Shown piece by piece: positions 28,063 through 38,407 of a stretch of DNA of 64,000 nt; positions within the stretch are counted from its first letter, which is position 1; each line of letters begins with the position of its first letter. A program made the translations under genes and the position numbers. Location of the stretch: positions 62,001 through 126,000 of the forward strand of contig NZ_UETC01000005.1 of assembly GCF_900116765.1 (NCBI RefSeq). Reading direction: 5' to 3'. Below the pieces are notes generated by a model. It worked only from the letters and a program-made list of their open reading frames with translations. It had not been told where the DNA came from and did not search any database. Source of the stretch: Jannaschia seohaensis (lineage in GTDB: Bacteria; Pseudomonadota; Alphaproteobacteria; Rhodobacterales; Rhodobacteraceae).

Positions 28063-29051
28063 GATTCGGGCCCGTCCCGGTGGCCGAAGCCGAGGGCCAT
28101 GTGCTCGCCCATGCGGCCGAGGGCCGGCCGGGGGATGGGCGCATCCCCAAGGGCACCGTGCTGACGGCGGATCACATCGGCGCCCTGATCGCCGCGGGCC
28201 GGAGCGAGGTGATCGTGGCCCGGCTCGACCCCGGCGACGTGGACGAAGACGCCGCCGCCGACCGGTTCGCCCTCGCCATCGCCGGACCAGGGCTGGAGCC
28301 GAGCGCCGCCGGGACCGGGCGCGTGAACCTGCGCGCCAGGGGGTCGGGCATCGTCGCCATCGACACAGCCGCCATCGACGCGGCCAACCGCGTCGATCCC
28401 GGAATCACCGTCGCCACCGTGCCCTCCTGGCAGCGCCTGCCCGAAGGCGGCCTCGCCGCGACGATCAAGATCATCCCTTTCGCGGTGCCGGGCGACGCGC
28501 TGGATGCGGCCTGCGCCCAGGCGGCGGGGGCGATGACGCTGCTTGGCCCGGCCCTCGCCTCCGCCACGCTGATCGAGACGCGGCTGGGGGCCGAGCCGCT
28601 CCCCGACAAGGGGCGGCGCGCCATGGCGGCGCGCCTCGACCGCTTCGGCGTGGCCCTTTCGGAGCGGGTCACCGTGCCCCATGCCGCGCGGGATATCTCC
28701 GAGGCGCTGCGGGCGGCGCCAGGCGAGCTTCTGCTGATCCTGACGGCCTCCGCCACCAGCGACGTGCGCGACGTGGCCCCCGAGGGGGTGCGGGGCGCGG
28801 GCGGGTGCGTCATCCATTACGGGATGCCAGTCGATCCGGGGAACCTCCTGTTCCTCGGCATGCTGGGCGACCGGCCGGTAATCGGCTTGCCGGGCTGCGC
28901 CCGCTCGCCGGCGCTCAACGGGGCCGATTGGGTGCTGGAGCGGGTGATCTGCGGCCAGTCTCCGTGCGAAATCGACATTCCCGCGATGGGCGTCGGCGGC
29001 CTGCTCAAGGAAATTCCGACGCGCCCGCAGCCGCGGGAACGGCGGCGCTGA
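28059..29051 (+). CDS. Molybdopterin-binding MoeA/MoCF-like protein
   Basis: 330 residues: an N-terminal MoeA-like part (FGPVPVAEAEGHVLAHA; RIPKGTVLTADHIGAL) and a C-terminal MoCF-type domain (ISEALRAAPGELLLILTASA; FLGMLGDRPVIGLPGCARS). In many relatives this half is fused to a MobA-like cytidylyl/nucleotidyl transferase; here that half is missing and the protein ends normally. Co-translated with xdhC (4-base overlap), 84 bases before coxS. Likely role is processing or handing over molybdenum cofactor for the CODH-like enzyme. Confidence 0.8.
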   Translation: MRFGPVPVAEAEGHVLAHAAEGRPGDGRIPKGTVLTADHIGALIAAGRSEVIVARLDPGDVDEDAAADRFALAIAGPGLEPSAAGTGRVNLRARGSGIVAIDTAAIDAANRVDPGITVATVPSWQRLPEGGLAATIKIIPFAVPGDALDAACAQAAGAMTLLGPALASATLIETRLGAEPLPDKGRRAMAARLDRFGVALSERVTVPHAARDISEALRAAPGELLLILTASATSDVRDVAPEGVRGAGGCVIHYGMPVDPGNLLFLGMLGDRPVIGLPGCARSPALNGADWVLERVICGQSPCEIDIPAMGVGGLLKEIPTRPQPRERRR

Positions 29052-29135
29052 ACGCGGCCTGCGGGCTGCGGCGAATTTGCGGTTCCCCACCCGCTTCGCC
29101 TGTGCTTACCTACGCCCAACAGGGAGGATTCAGAG

Positions 29136-29627
<492 letters not shown>

Positions 29628-29668
29628 CGAGATAGGGGCGGGCCAGCCGCACGGGCCAGCCCCTGCCC

Positions 29669-29698
29669 GGGGGCGCGGACGGGAGGAGCCGCGCCCCC
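29669..29698 (+). other. Strong hairpin between coxS and coxL
   Basis: GGGGGCGCGG/CCGCGCCCCC, a perfect 10-bp stem with a 10-base loop. No T-run follows, so rather an mRNA-stability or processing element within the coxSLM transcript than a terminator. A second, weaker GGGCCAGC pairing lies just upstream (29640-29664). Confidence 0.55.
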
Positions 29699-29774
29699 AC
29701 CCTTAGCCATCAGTCGCCCCCTCGAGGAGAGGGCGCGCGCGCCGCGACCGGCGCCGCCACACAGGGAGAGAGAC

Positions 29775-32144
29775 ATGCCGAAGGATCACGGAATCGGAGC
29801 GAGCTCCAAGCGCCGGGAGGACGCGCGCTTCCTTACGGGCAAGGGCCGCTACACCGACGATATCAACGTCGCGGGGCAGGCCCATGTCGCCTTCCTGCGC
29901 TCGGACGTGGCCCATGGCCGTATCAACGGGATCGACACCTCGGCGGCGGAGGGAATGCCTGGCGTGCTCCGCGTCTTCACCGCCAAGGATTTCGAGGGCG
30001 TCGGCGGCCTCCCCTGCGGCTGGCAGATCACCTCGATCGACGGCAATCCCATGCAGGAGCCCAAGCACCCGATCCTGGCCGATGGCAAGGTCCGCCATGT
30101 CGGCGACCCCATCGCCGCCGTCGTCGCCGAGACCGCCGCGCAGGCCCGCGACGCCGCCGAGGCCATCGTTCCCGACATCGAGACGCTGCCCGCCGTCATC
30201 GACATGAAGGCCGCCCTGGCCGAGGGCGCGCCCAAGGTCCATGACGACCTGACCTCGAACCTCTGCTACGACTGGGGCTTCGTCCAGGAGAACAAGGAGG
30301 CCGTCGATAAGGCCGTGGCCGAGGCCGCCCATGTCACCACGCTGGAATTGGTAAACAACCGCCTCGTCGCCAACCCGATGGAGCCCCGCGTCGCCGTTGG
30401 CGACTACGCGCTGCATTCCGACGAGTCGACGCTCTACACCACCTCGCAGAACCCCCATGTGATCCGCCTGCTGATGGGCGCCTTTGTCCTCGGCATCCCC
30501 GAGCACAAGCTGCGCGTGGTCGCCCCCGATGTGGGCGGCGGCTTCGGCACCAAGATCTTCCACTACGCGGAGGAGGCGTTCTGCACTTTCGCCGCCAAGG
30601 AGTTGCAGCGCCCGGTCAAGTGGACCTCGACCCGCTCCGAGGCGTTCATGTCCGACGCCCATGGCCGCGACCATGTCACCAAGATCGAACTGGCGCTCGA
30701 CGCGGACAACAACTTCACCGCGATCCGCTGCCAGACCTACGCCAACATGGGCGCCTATCTGTCGACCTTCGCGCCCTCGGTCCCGACCTGGCTGCACGGC
30801 ACGCTCTTGGCGGGCAACTACAAGACGCCGCTGATCTACACCAACGTGAAGGCGGTCTTCACCAACACCGTCCCTGTCGATGCCTATCGCGGCGCGGGCC
30901 GGCCCGAGGCCACCTTCCAGCTGGAGCGGGTCATCGACATGGCCGCGCGCGAGCTGGGCGTCGATCCGGTGGCACTCCGCCGTCAGAACTTTATCACCGA
31001 GTTCCCCTATGCCACCCCCGTGGCCGTCGAATACGACACCGGCGACTACGAAGGCACGATGACGAAGCTGCTCGCGATGATCGACCGCGACGGCTTCGCC
31101 GAACGGCGCAGGCAGAGCGAGGCCAACGGCAAGCTCCGCGGTCTCGGCATCAACTGCTATATCGAGGCCTGCGGGATCGCGCCCTCGCAGCTGGTGGGCC
31201 AGCTCGGCGCTCGCGCGGGTCTCTACGAATCCGCCACCGTCCGCGTGAACGCGACCGGCGGCCTGGTCGTCATGACAGGCTCGCACAGCCACGGGCAGGG
31301 ACACGAGACCTCCTTCGCCCAGGTCGTGGCCGACATGATCGGCATCGACGAGGGCCAGGTCGAGATCGTCCATGGCGACACCGCCAATACGCCCATGGGC
31401 ATGGGCACCTACGGCTCCCGCTCGCTGGCGGTGGGCGGCTCGGCCATGGTGCGCGCGACCGAGAAGATCATCGCCAAGGCCAAGAAGATCGCCTCCCACC
31501 TGATGGAGGCCTCCGCCGACGATATCGAGCTCAAGGACGGCAAGTTCACCGTCGCCGGCACCGACAAGGAACTGGCCTGGGGCGATGTGACCCTCGCGGC
31601 CTATGTGCCCCACAACTACCCGCTGGACGAGATCGAGCCCGGCCTGGAGGAGACGGCGTTCTACGACCCGAACAACTTCACCTATCCCGCCGGCGCCTAT
31701 GCCTGCGAGGTGGAGGTCGATCCCGAGACCGGCAAGGTGGACATCCTCGCCATGGCCGCCGCCGACGATTTCGGCAATGTCGTCAACCCGATGATCGTCG
31801 AGGGTCAGGTCCATGGCGGGCTGGCCCAGGGCATCGGACAGGCGCTCCTGGAGAACTGCGCCTACGACGCCGACGGCCAGCTGCTCAGCGCGTCCTACAT
31901 GGATTACGCGATGCCGCGGGCCCATGACATGCCGATGTTCCAGGTCGACCACTCGTCGCAGACGCCCTGCACCCACAATCCGCTGGGCGTGAAGGGCTGT
32001 GGCGAGGCGGGGGCCATCGGCTCGCCCCCCTCGGTCGTCAACGCGGTGATCGACGCCCTGCAATCGGGCGGCCATGACGTGCGCCATATCGACATGCCCC
32101 TGACCCCGGCGCGGGTCTGGTCGGCGATGAACGCCGCGAAGTGA
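29775..32144 (+). CDS. coxL: CO dehydrogenase-like large subunit, form II (molybdenum)
   Basis: 789 residues with MCD-binding motifs throughout (e.g. [36 protein letters not shown]) and the catalytic glutamate in [15 protein letters not shown]. The active-site loop reads AYRGAGR (370-376). Form I, proven CO dehydrogenases, have AYxCSFR with the Cu-binding cysteine, whereas AYRGAGR defines form II. Form II enzymes are found in many roseobacters; their CO-oxidising ability is disputed and another substrate is possible. GGGAGAGAG precedes the ATG. Confidence 0.94.
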   Translation: MPKDHGIGASSKRREDARFLTGKGRYTDDINVAGQAHVAFLRSDVAHGRINGIDTSAAEGMPGVLRVFTAKDFEGVGGLPCGWQITSIDGNPMQEPKHPILADGKVRHVGDPIAAVVAETAAQARDAAEAIVPDIETLPAVIDMKAALAEGAPKVHDDLTSNLCYDWGFVQENKEAVDKAVAEAAHVTTLELVNNRLVANPMEPRVAVGDYALHSDESTLYTTSQNPHVIRLLMGAFVLGIPEHKLRVVAPDVGGGFGTKIFHYAEEAFCTFAAKELQRPVKWTSTRSEAFMSDAHGRDHVTKIELALDADNNFTAIRCQTYANMGAYLSTFAPSVPTWLHGTLLAGNYKTPLIYTNVKAVFTNTVPVDAYRGAGRPEATFQLERVIDMAARELGVDPVALRRQNFITEFPYATPVAVEYDTGDYEGTMTKLLAMIDRDGFAERRRQSEANGKLRGLGINCYIEACGIAPSQLVGQLGARAGLYESATVRVNATGGLVVMTGSHSHGQGHETSFAQVVADMIGIDEGQVEIVHGDTANTPMGMGTYGSRSLAVGGSAMVRATEKIIAKAKKIASHLMEASADDIELKDGKFTVAGTDKELAWGDVTLAAYVPHNYPLDEIEPGLEETAFYDPNNFTYPAGAYACEVEVDPETGKVDILAMAAADDFGNVVNPMIVEGQVHGGLAQGIGQALLENCAYDADGQLLSASYMDYAMPRAHDMPMFQVDHSSQTPCTHNPLGVKGCGEAGAIGSPPSVVNAVIDALQSGGHDVRHIDMPLTPARVWSAMNAAK

Positions 32145-32200
32145 GTCCTCGGGGCGGCCAGAACGCCGCCCCGCCCATCGCAGGAAGGAAAGGCCCCTTT

Positions 32201-32250
32201 TTCTTCCCTGCTCAAATATCCCGGGGGGTCCGGGGGGCTGGCCCCCCGGC
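32201..32250 (+). repeat. Intergenic repeat family, copy 5
   Basis: TTCTTCCCTGCTCAAATATC, then CCGGGGGG-TC and the hairpin CCGGGGGGC-TG-GCCCCCCGG. It lies inside the coxL-coxM gap, 26 bases before the coxM start, so it must be transcribed with the operon. Confidence 0.8.
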
Positions 32251-32275
32251 CACGCCGGTCACGGAGAGACCACCC

Positions 32276-33076
32276 ATGTACGACTTTACCCTCACCCGCC
32301 CGACCACCATCGCCGACGCGGTCAGCGCGCTTCAGGGCGAGGACGCGCAGCCCATCGCTGGCGGCCAGACCCTGTTGCCGACGATGAAGGCCCGGCTCGC
32401 CCAGGCCGAGACGTTCGTCTCGCTGACCGGGATCAGCGAGATGCGCGGCATCTCCGCCGCGGATGGCGTCCTGACCCTAGGCGGCGGCGCCACCCATGCC
32501 ACCGTCGCGCGCGAGGCGGCGGCCAGCTACCCGGCGCTCGCCTCCCTCGCGGGCCGGATTGGCGACCCGGCGGTGCGCACCCGCGGCACCGTGGGCGGCA
32601 GCATCGCCAATAACGACCCCTCCGCGTGCTATCCCGCCGGCGCGCTGGGCTCCGGGGCGACGATCACCGCGACCGGGCCGAACGGATCGCGCGAGATCGC
32701 GGCGGACGATTACTTCCAGGGCATGTTCGCCACCGCCTTGGAAGAGGGCGAGATCATCACCAAGGTCGCTTTCCCGATCCCGGAGAAGGCCGCCTACGAG
32801 AAGATGCTCCAGCCCGCCTCCCGCTTCCCGCTGGTCGCGGTCTTCGTAGCGAAATACGCTGACGGCGTGCGCGTCGCGATCACCGGGGCCTCGACCGATG
32901 GCGTCTTCCGTTGGTCCGAGGCGGAGGCGGCGCTGAGCGGCGATTTCTCCCCAGCCGCGATCGAGGGCCTGACCCCGCCCTCCAATGACATGATTTCGGA
33001 CCTGCATGGCACGCCGGAATACCGGGCCCATCTCTGCAAGGTGCTGACCGCCCGCGCCGTTCGCTCTGCGCAGTGA
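32276..33076 (+). CDS. coxM: Aerobic CO dehydrogenase-type medium subunit (FAD)
   Basis: 266 residues with the flavin signatures of this family: PIAGGQTLLPTMKARLA and RTRGTVGGSIANNDPSA (pyrophosphate contacts). The C-terminal CO_deh_flav_C domain includes YEKMLQPASRFPLVAVFVAK. Takes electrons from coxS and passes them to quinone or the respiratory chain. ATG at 32276 preceded by GGAGAG. Third gene of the S-L-M set. Confidence 0.94.
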   Translation: MYDFTLTRPTTIADAVSALQGEDAQPIAGGQTLLPTMKARLAQAETFVSLTGISEMRGISAADGVLTLGGGATHATVAREAAASYPALASLAGRIGDPAVRTRGTVGGSIANNDPSACYPAGALGSGATITATGPNGSREIAADDYFQGMFATALEEGEIITKVAFPIPEKAAYEKMLQPASRFPLVAVFVAKYADGVRVAITGASTDGVFRWSEAEAALSGDFSPAAIEGLTPPSNDMISDLHGTPEYRAHLCKVLTARAVRSAQ

Positions 33077-33085
33077 AGCATCCCC

Positions 33086-33107
33086 GCCGCGCGCCCCGGC
33101 GCGCGGC
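33086..33107. terminator. Hairpin between convergent coxM and lipoprotein genes
   Basis: GCCGCGCGC-CCCG-GCGCGCGGC, a perfect 9-bp stem ten bases after the coxM stop. Lacks a T-run, so its terminator role is probable rather than shown. Confidence 0.5.
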
Positions 33108-33154
33108 TCCGCCCGCATGGCGATCACGTCGGAGGTGGTCGACGCGCGCCCCGC

Positions 33155-33520
33155 TCACGCGCGGACGTTCACCAACCCTTCGCGCGCTTTCCTGCATCCG
33201 ACCGCGGCCATCCCTCCGGTGATATGCGCGACGTCGACGAGGCCCTCGCGCAACCGCACGTAATAGGGCGTGTAGCCGACATAGCCGCCAAACCCGTTGG
33301 TCGCGTTGTATTCCCCGCAGATGATCTGATCCCCGCCCGCGGTCGCGAATTGCCGGGCGTTGCGAAAGCGCGCGCCTTCGGGATCGCGCAGGGCTTCGCG
33401 AATATGGGTCTGCGCGATCTGGGCGTCCTCCGCGCGCAGCGCGACCGGGCTCACGGAGACCGGTTCGCTCGCGACGCAGGCCGAGAGGAGAGGAAGAGCG
33501 AGGAGGACGAGGCGCGACAT
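33155..33520 (-). CDS. Small lipoprotein of unknown function
   Basis: 121 residues. Lipobox LPLLSAC directs lipid attachment at C15. The mature part has a pattern common to short uncharacterised proteobacterial and phage-associated proteins: EALRDPEGARFRNARQFA, ICGEYNATNGFGGYVGYTPY, and a final cysteine (VGCRKARE). The two mature cysteines could form a disulfide. Outer-membrane lipoprotein, function unknown. Confidence 0.8.
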   Translation of the reverse strand: MSRLVLLALPLLSACVASEPVSVSPVALRAEDAQIAQTHIREALRDPEGARFRNARQFATAGGDQIICGEYNATNGFGGYVGYTPYYVRLREGLVDVAHITGGMAAVGCRKAREGLVNVRA

Positions 33521-33594
33521 GACGCCACCCTCCCCGTAATAGGGTTACGAAACGGTTAACGCCGCCCCCGGCAGGCGCGGCGTCATGGGGACGG

Positions 33595-34161
33595 TCAGAC
33601 CATTTTCGGATGCAGCACGACCCGCGAGCGGAGCGGCACCCGGTTGTAGAGGTCGATCGCCTGGTCGTTCACCAGACGCGCGCAGCCGTTCGACACAGCG
33701 GACCCGATGGTCGATGGGGCGTTCGTGCCGTGGATCCGCAGATAGGTGTCGCCGCGTCCCGGCTCGAATAGATAGAGCGCGCGCGCGCCGAGCGGGTTGT
33801 CCGGCCCGCCGGGCATCCCGTCTTCCCACTCCTTGTAGGCGGGGTTGCGTTCGATCATCGACTTGGTCGGCGTCCAGGAGGGCCATTCCTTCTTCGCGCC
33901 GACATAGAATTCGCCGCTCTCGTAAAGGCCCGGCCGGCCGACCCCGACCATGTAGCGGATCGCCCGCGCCCCCGGCAGGGTCCAGTAGAGCATGAAGCTG
34001 TCGGGAATCACGTGCAGCTCGTTGGCGGGGATCTCCGGCCGGATATCGACCTCGACCGGCAAAAGCGACGCGGGCGAGGTCTGTGCCCCGGCCGGTTCCA
34101 CGGCCGCGAGGCCCAGAAGGCCGACGGCCGCACCGCCCATCAATACGTCACGTCTGTGCAT
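33595..34161 (-). CDS. L,D-transpeptidase (YkuD family)
   Basis: 188 residues from the ATG at 34161, giving a Tat-like or Sec signal (MHRRDVLMGGAAVGLLGLAA). Catalytic motif HGTNAPSTIGSAVSNGCARL holds the essential His, Ser-x-Gly and Cys. It cross-links peptidoglycan by 3-3 bonds or attaches proteins to peptidoglycan in the periplasm. Upstream in-frame extension is hydrophilic and unlike the family. Confidence 0.92.
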   Translation of the reverse strand: MHRRDVLMGGAAVGLLGLAAVEPAGAQTSPASLLPVEVDIRPEIPANELHVIPDSFMLYWTLPGARAIRYMVGVGRPGLYESGEFYVGAKKEWPSWTPTKSMIERNPAYKEWEDGMPGGPDNPLGARALYLFEPGRGDTYLRIHGTNAPSTIGSAVSNGCARLVNDQAIDLYNRVPLRSRVVLHPKMV

Positions 34162-34327
34162 CTCAATCGCTCCTTCCAAGAACCCGAACACCCCTGGCAG
34201 GGGGGCATGCGGAGGGGTCGTCCCGCAGGTTGTCTTTCTATCACGGAAACGCGCGGCGGCGCGCAAGGTTTCGCCGTTCACGATCCCGCGTATCGGGGCG
34301 GAGCCGTGCCCGCAGCGCCGCAGCAGG

Positions 34328-35425
34328 TCAGGTGTTGAACAGGAAATGCAGCACGTCGCCGTCGCGTACGGTGTATCCCTTGCCCTCGGCCCGCATCTTG
34401 CCCGCCTCCTTGGCGGCCTGCTCGCCGCCCAGCGCGACGAAATCCTCGTAGGAGATGGTCTCGGCCCGGATGAAGCCTTTCTCGAAATCGCCATGGATCA
34501 CGCCCGCCGCCTTGGGCGCGGTCGTGCCGACGGGAATCGTCCAGGCCCGCGCCTCCTTGGGGCCGACGGTGAAATAGGTCTCCAGCGACAGGAGCGCATA
34601 GCCTGCGCGGATCAGCCGGTCGAGCCCGGCCTCCTCCAGCCCCATCTCCGCCAGGAACTCCGCCGCCTCCTCGTCGGAAAGCTGTGCGATCTCCTCTTCG
34701 ATCTGGGCCGAGATGACGACATGCGCGGCGCCCTGCGCGGCGGCCATCTTGGCGACCGCTTCGGAATGCGCATTGCCACTCGCGGCCGAAGCCTCGTCCA
34801 CGTTGCAGACGTAAAGGATCGGCTTCGCCGTCAGCAACTGCAACAGGCTCCAGGCGCGCGCGTCCTCCGGGTCGATCTCCAGCGAGCGGGCCGGGCGCCC
34901 CTCTTCCAGCGCGGCCAGTGCGGCCTTCAGCAGCCGCTCCTGCTGGACCGCGTCCTTGTCGCCGCCGCGTACCTTGCGGCTTAGGCCCTGGAGCCGCTTC
35001 TCGATCGATTCCATATCGGCGATCATCAGCTCGGTCTCGATCACCTCGGCATCCTCGACCGGGTTCACGCGGCCCTCCACATGGGTCACGTCCCCATCCT
35101 CGAAGCAGCGCAGCACATGGGCGATGGCGTCGGTCTCGCGGATGTTGGCCAGGAACTGGTTGCCCAGCCCCTCCCCCTTGGAGGCCCCCTTCACCAGACC
35201 GGCAATGTCCACGAAGGTCATGCGGGCCGGGATCTTCTGCTTGGACTTGGCGATCTCGGCCAGGGTGTCGAGCCGCGCGTCGGGCACGGCCACGTCGCCC
35301 ACATTCGGGTCGATCGTGCAGAACGGAAAATTGGCCGCCTGCGCGGCGGCGGTCTTGGTCAGCGCGTTGAACAGGGTCGACTTGCCGACATTCGGCAGAC
35401 CCACGATGCCCATCTTGAAACCCAT
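34328..35425 (-). CDS. ychF: Redox-regulated ATPase YchF
   Basis: 365 residues, Obg-related: P-loop [15 protein letters not shown], switch region [24 protein letters not shown] in place of the GTPase NKxD ([11 protein letters not shown], the ATP-preferring change of YchF), coiled-coil insertion and C-terminal TGS domain ([32 protein letters not shown]). GGAGAG precedes the ATG at 35425. Ribosome-associated ATPase linked to stress response. Confidence 0.97.
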   Translation of the reverse strand: MGFKMGIVGLPNVGKSTLFNALTKTAAAQAANFPFCTIDPNVGDVAVPDARLDTLAEIAKSKQKIPARMTFVDIAGLVKGASKGEGLGNQFLANIRETDAIAHVLRCFEDGDVTHVEGRVNPVEDAEVIETELMIADMESIEKRLQGLSRKVRGGDKDAVQQERLLKAALAALEEGRPARSLEIDPEDARAWSLLQLLTAKPILYVCNVDEASAASGNAHSEAVAKMAAAQGAAHVVISAQIEEEIAQLSDEEAAEFLAEMGLEEAGLDRLIRAGYALLSLETYFTVGPKEARAWTIPVGTTAPKAAGVIHGDFEKGFIRAETISYEDFVALGGEQAAKEAGKMRAEGKGYTVRDGDVLHFLFNT

Positions 35426-35506
35426 GACGCTCTCCTTCGCGGCCCGCGCCCGCTTAGCCTCGCGCCCTGGCAGGGGCAAGTGGACCTCCCGCTCCGAGGC
35501 GCCCCT

Positions 35507-35559
35507 CTTCTTCCCTGTAAAAATATCCCACGGGGGTCCGGGGGTGTGAAACCCCCGGC
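35507..35559 (+). repeat. Intergenic repeat family, copy 6
   Basis: CTTCTTCCCTGTAAAAATATC, CCACGGGGGTCCGGGGGT, GTGAAA, ACCCCCGG. Lies between ychF and the small membrane-protein gene. The hairpin loop is longer than in copies 2-5. Confidence 0.78.
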
Positions 35560-35578
35560 GCTCTCCGCCTGTGCGGCG

Positions 35579-35764
35579 CTAGAGAGGCTTGTTGCGCCGC
35601 TCGAAGATGATGAACCAGGCCAGCAGGATGAACATCGGATGGGTCAGGCCGCCCGAGAAGAACAGCGCCGGGACCCAGATGAAGAAGACGACGATCCCCA
35701 GGATCGGCCGCCTGGCGAGCAGGATCGACAAAGGGGGCAGCAGGAGGGCGAGCAGATAGTTCAT
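35579..35764 (-). CDS. Small two-helix membrane protein, Pmp3/YqaE-like
   Basis: 61 residues, almost entirely hydrophobic: [20 protein letters not shown], then a loop and a second helix ending [11 protein letters not shown]. The LLPPL motif in helix 1 and the two-helix hairpin resemble Pmp3/YqaE proteins, which affect membrane potential under stress. The match is by pattern only. Divergent from trpA, about 110 bases apart. Confidence 0.65.
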   Translation of the reverse strand: MNYLLALLLPPLSILLARRPILGIVVFFIWVPALFFSGGLTHPMFILLAWFIIFERRNKPL

Positions 35765-35875
35765 ATGGGTGACATGGGCACGGGCTTCCCCCCCGTCCAG
35801 AGCCTTGGCGCCTGTCCACGATTGACCTTGCCGCCCGGCTCGGGCACCCCTCGGCCAGCCAGACCGGAGCGTTCC

Positions 35876-36667
35876 ATGACCCGCATCGATGCCACCTTCG
35901 CCCGCCTCGCCCAGGAAGGCCGCCGCGCCTTCGTCGCCTATGTGATGGCCGGGGACCCGGATGCCGAGACCGCGACCGAGATCGTCAAGGGCCTGCCCGC
36001 TGCCGGCGTCGACGTGATCGAGCTGGGCGTGCCCTTCACCGATCCGATGGCCGACGGCCCGACCATCCAGCTTGCCGGGCAGCGCGCGCTGGAGGGGGGC
36101 ATGACGCTCGACCGCACGCTCGACATCGTCCGCGCGCTCCGGGCGGAGGACGACACCACGCCCGTCGTGTTGATGGGCTACTACAACCCGATCTATTCCA
36201 AGGGCGTCGACCGCTTCCTGGCCGAGGCGACCGAGGCCGGGGTCGATGGGTTGATCGTGGTGGACCTGCCGCCCGAGGAAGATGACGAGCTCTGCCTGCC
36301 CGCCCAGGCGGCGGGGATGAACTTCATCCGGCTCGCCACGCCCACCACCGACGACAAGCGCCTGCCCAAGGTGCTCCAGAACACCTCCGGTTTCGTCTAT
36401 TACGTCTCGATCACCGGGATCACCGGGACGGGCGCGGCCTCGGCCGCGAAGGTCGGACCCGAGGTCGCGCGGATCAAGGCGAAGACCGACCTGCCGGTCA
36501 TCGTGGGCTTCGGCATCAAGACGCCCGAGGCCGCGCGCGAGATCGCGGGCGTGGCCGATGGCTGCGTCGTCGGCTCCGCCATCGTCGAGCGCATCGGCAA
36601 GGGCGACAGCGTGGCCGACGTGCTGGCCTATGTGAAATCGCTGGCGGACGGGGCGCATTCCGCCTGA
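35876..36667 (+). CDS. trpA: Tryptophan synthase alpha chain
   Basis: 263-residue TIM barrel that cleaves indole-3-glycerol phosphate. The catalytic E49 and D60 are in place ([20 protein letters not shown]), as are the phosphate-binding segments ([36 protein letters not shown]). trpB is not adjacent within the window: trpA stands alone between divergent and convergent unknown genes. GGAGC upstream of the ATG. Confidence 0.97.
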   Translation: MTRIDATFARLAQEGRRAFVAYVMAGDPDAETATEIVKGLPAAGVDVIELGVPFTDPMADGPTIQLAGQRALEGGMTLDRTLDIVRALRAEDDTTPVVLMGYYNPIYSKGVDRFLAEATEAGVDGLIVVDLPPEEDDELCLPAQAAGMNFIRLATPTTDDKRLPKVLQNTSGFVYYVSITGITGTGAASAAKVGPEVARIKAKTDLPVIVGFGIKTPEAAREIAGVADGCVVGSAIVERIGKGDSVADVLAYVKSLADGAHSA

Positions 36668-36677
36668 CGGCGGCGGG

Positions 36678-37952
36678 TCAGCAGTTCTCCGACGGGTTCT
36701 CCAGCGGGCAGCTCTGGTCGCCCGCCTCACAGAGCGCGTCCACGAAGTCGGCCAGGCTTTCGCAATAGCCCGTCCCGTCCTCGCCCTCTTCCCAGGCCTT
36801 CGCGATGGCTTTGATCAGATCCGCGATTTCCGGCTTGAAGTAGTCCTTCGGCTTCAGCCCGGGCTGGAAGGGCGTCTCCAGCGGAACGTTGTGGTTCAGG
36901 AAGGCGACCTCGCTGGCCAGATCGGCCACGAAGGTCCGGTTTGGTGGCCCGCCCGTGCTGGTGTCGGTGAGGGGGAAATCGAAGCGCCAGGGGTCGTTCG
37001 ACCCGGCGCAGGCGCCCATCGGTCCCGTGAAGGTAACGCCCGAGAGCGCGAAGGTCTCAAGCTCGGTCGACGCGCTGTAATCGACGGTCGGAAAGGACGG
37101 GTTCGGGGATTGCGGCGTGTCGATCGTATGGTTGTCCTCGTCGAGCCAGAGCGTCCGATCGGGGTCGAAGATCCGCAGCCCGCAGAAATTGTCCGGCATC
37201 ACCGGAAAGCCCGTCTCGTCCAGCGGCAGAACCGGCAGCTGGTCGACATGGAGCGACAGGCGATAATTCGGCGGCGGCAGCGTCGGGCTGAAGCGGATCG
37301 TGATGTCCCGGCTTCCGGCCCCGGAGCGGAACTCGATCCAGTCGGGCGTATCGGGGAAGTCGGCGGTGCTGACGCCGGTCGGAGGCGGCTGCTGATCCGG
37401 GACGACGCGGCGCAATTCCAGATCGGCCAGGGTCCGGCCCGCCGCCGTCTGCTCGGCGGCGAAGGGCCCGAACGCACCGAAATCGCGCAGCGCGGAGACG
37501 GCGCTCGGCCCATCTCCCTGCCGCCAGAGGCCGACATAGAGGACTTCGCCGCCGATCTCGACCGTTTCCATGTCGACCAGTTCCTGGCCATCGGCGATCC
37601 GCGTATCGCGCTCCGCGGTGAAGGCCGGGCGCGGCATCGGCGGGGACATCTTGGTCGTGCTGTTTGTGACTTCGGTGCGGAACACCCCGTGATAGAAGGT
37701 TTCGCCGTTGAACCGCTCCAACTCGACATCGAACAGGAACATCCCCGATTGCGCGATCTGCTCGCCGGTGGCGAGGACGTCGTCGAGCGGCAAGGCCGCG
37801 CCGGCCTGTGCGGCGATGCTGCCGTCATTCCAGACGGCTTCGAATTCGATGTCATCGGCCAGGGCCGGGTTCGGAATCAGGAAAGTGCAGGGATGGGCGA
37901 ATCGGATCGCGCTCTTCGGAAAATCCTCGGGTTTCAATGGAACTGGGGGCAC
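36678..37952 (-). CDS. Large protein of unknown function
   Basis: About 424 residues; the start is uncertain (GTG 37952 or TTG 37937; the frame stays open to 37991, no clear ribosome-binding site). No signal peptide is evident (KPEDFPKSAIRFAHPCTFLI). Three stretches share a pattern G-x-x-(L/I)-x-D-x-E...Y-x-G-x-(W/F)-R: IAQSGMFLFDVELERF/YHGVFR, ADGQELVDMETVEI/YVGLWR and AAGRTLADLELRRV. This recalls bacterial tandem-repeat (BTR-type) modules but is too weak to name. The C-terminal part has five cysteines. Convergent with trpA, ten bases apart. Confidence 0.6.
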   Translation of the reverse strand: MPPVPLKPEDFPKSAIRFAHPCTFLIPNPALADDIEFEAVWNDGSIAAQAGAALPLDDVLATGEQIAQSGMFLFDVELERFNGETFYHGVFRTEVTNSTTKMSPPMPRPAFTAERDTRIADGQELVDMETVEIGGEVLYVGLWRQGDGPSAVSALRDFGAFGPFAAEQTAAGRTLADLELRRVVPDQQPPPTGVSTADFPDTPDWIEFRSGAGSRDITIRFSPTLPPPNYRLSLHVDQLPVLPLDETGFPVMPDNFCGLRIFDPDRTLWLDEDNHTIDTPQSPNPSFPTVDYSASTELETFALSGVTFTGPMGACAGSNDPWRFDFPLTDTSTGGPPNRTFVADLASEVAFLNHNVPLETPFQPGLKPKDYFKPEIADLIKAIAKAWEEGEDGTGYCESLADFVDALCEAGDQSCPLENPSENC

Positions 37953-38059
37953 AAGAAAAACGCGAGCCTTGCGGTGCGGACCGCAGGCCAAAGATGACGT
38001 TTCGTAAGCCTACACCATCGGCCGGTTTCGATCACGTGAAGATTTCCGCACCCGGTGGC

Positions 38060-38404
38060 TCAGCGCAGCGGGAGGGTGAAGGGCGCACCCCAGCCATGCA
38101 CGCTGTCATGGGCGCGCAGGGTCACGTCCATCACGCCCTCGGGCACGGCGACGCCACTCAGCGACCGGGTAAAAGGTTGCTCCGTCTCGTGAGGATGGAG
38201 CAGCTTGCGGTGGCCCAGCTCGGTGCCGTCGGGGGAGAAGACCGACCAGCCATCGGCATAATGCTCCCACCCCGAATCGGGATGGCTGACGGTGACGGAG
38301 AAGGTCCAGCCGCTCGGGACTTGTCGTGCCGTCGCGCCTTCGACGATGGGCGCATCGGCCAGGGCCGGCATGGCGAAAAGGAGGAAAGGGAGTGCGTAGC
38401 GCAT
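38060..38404 (-). CDS. Conserved exported protein of unknown function
   Basis: 114 residues with a signal peptide (MRYALPFLLFAMPALA) and a small beta-sandwich-like domain: WTFSVTVSHPDSGWEHYADG, WSVFSPDGTELGHRKLLHPH, VMDVTLRAHDSVHGWG. The histidine-rich HPHETEQ could bind metal. Follows the DUF599 gene by three bases on the same strand, so translated with it. I recognise the type from Rhodobacteraceae but know no function. Confidence 0.72.
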   Translation of the reverse strand: MRYALPFLLFAMPALADAPIVEGATARQVPSGWTFSVTVSHPDSGWEHYADGWSVFSPDGTELGHRKLLHPHETEQPFTRSLSGVAVPEGVMDVTLRAHDSVHGWGAPFTLPLR

Positions 38405-38407
38405 GGC

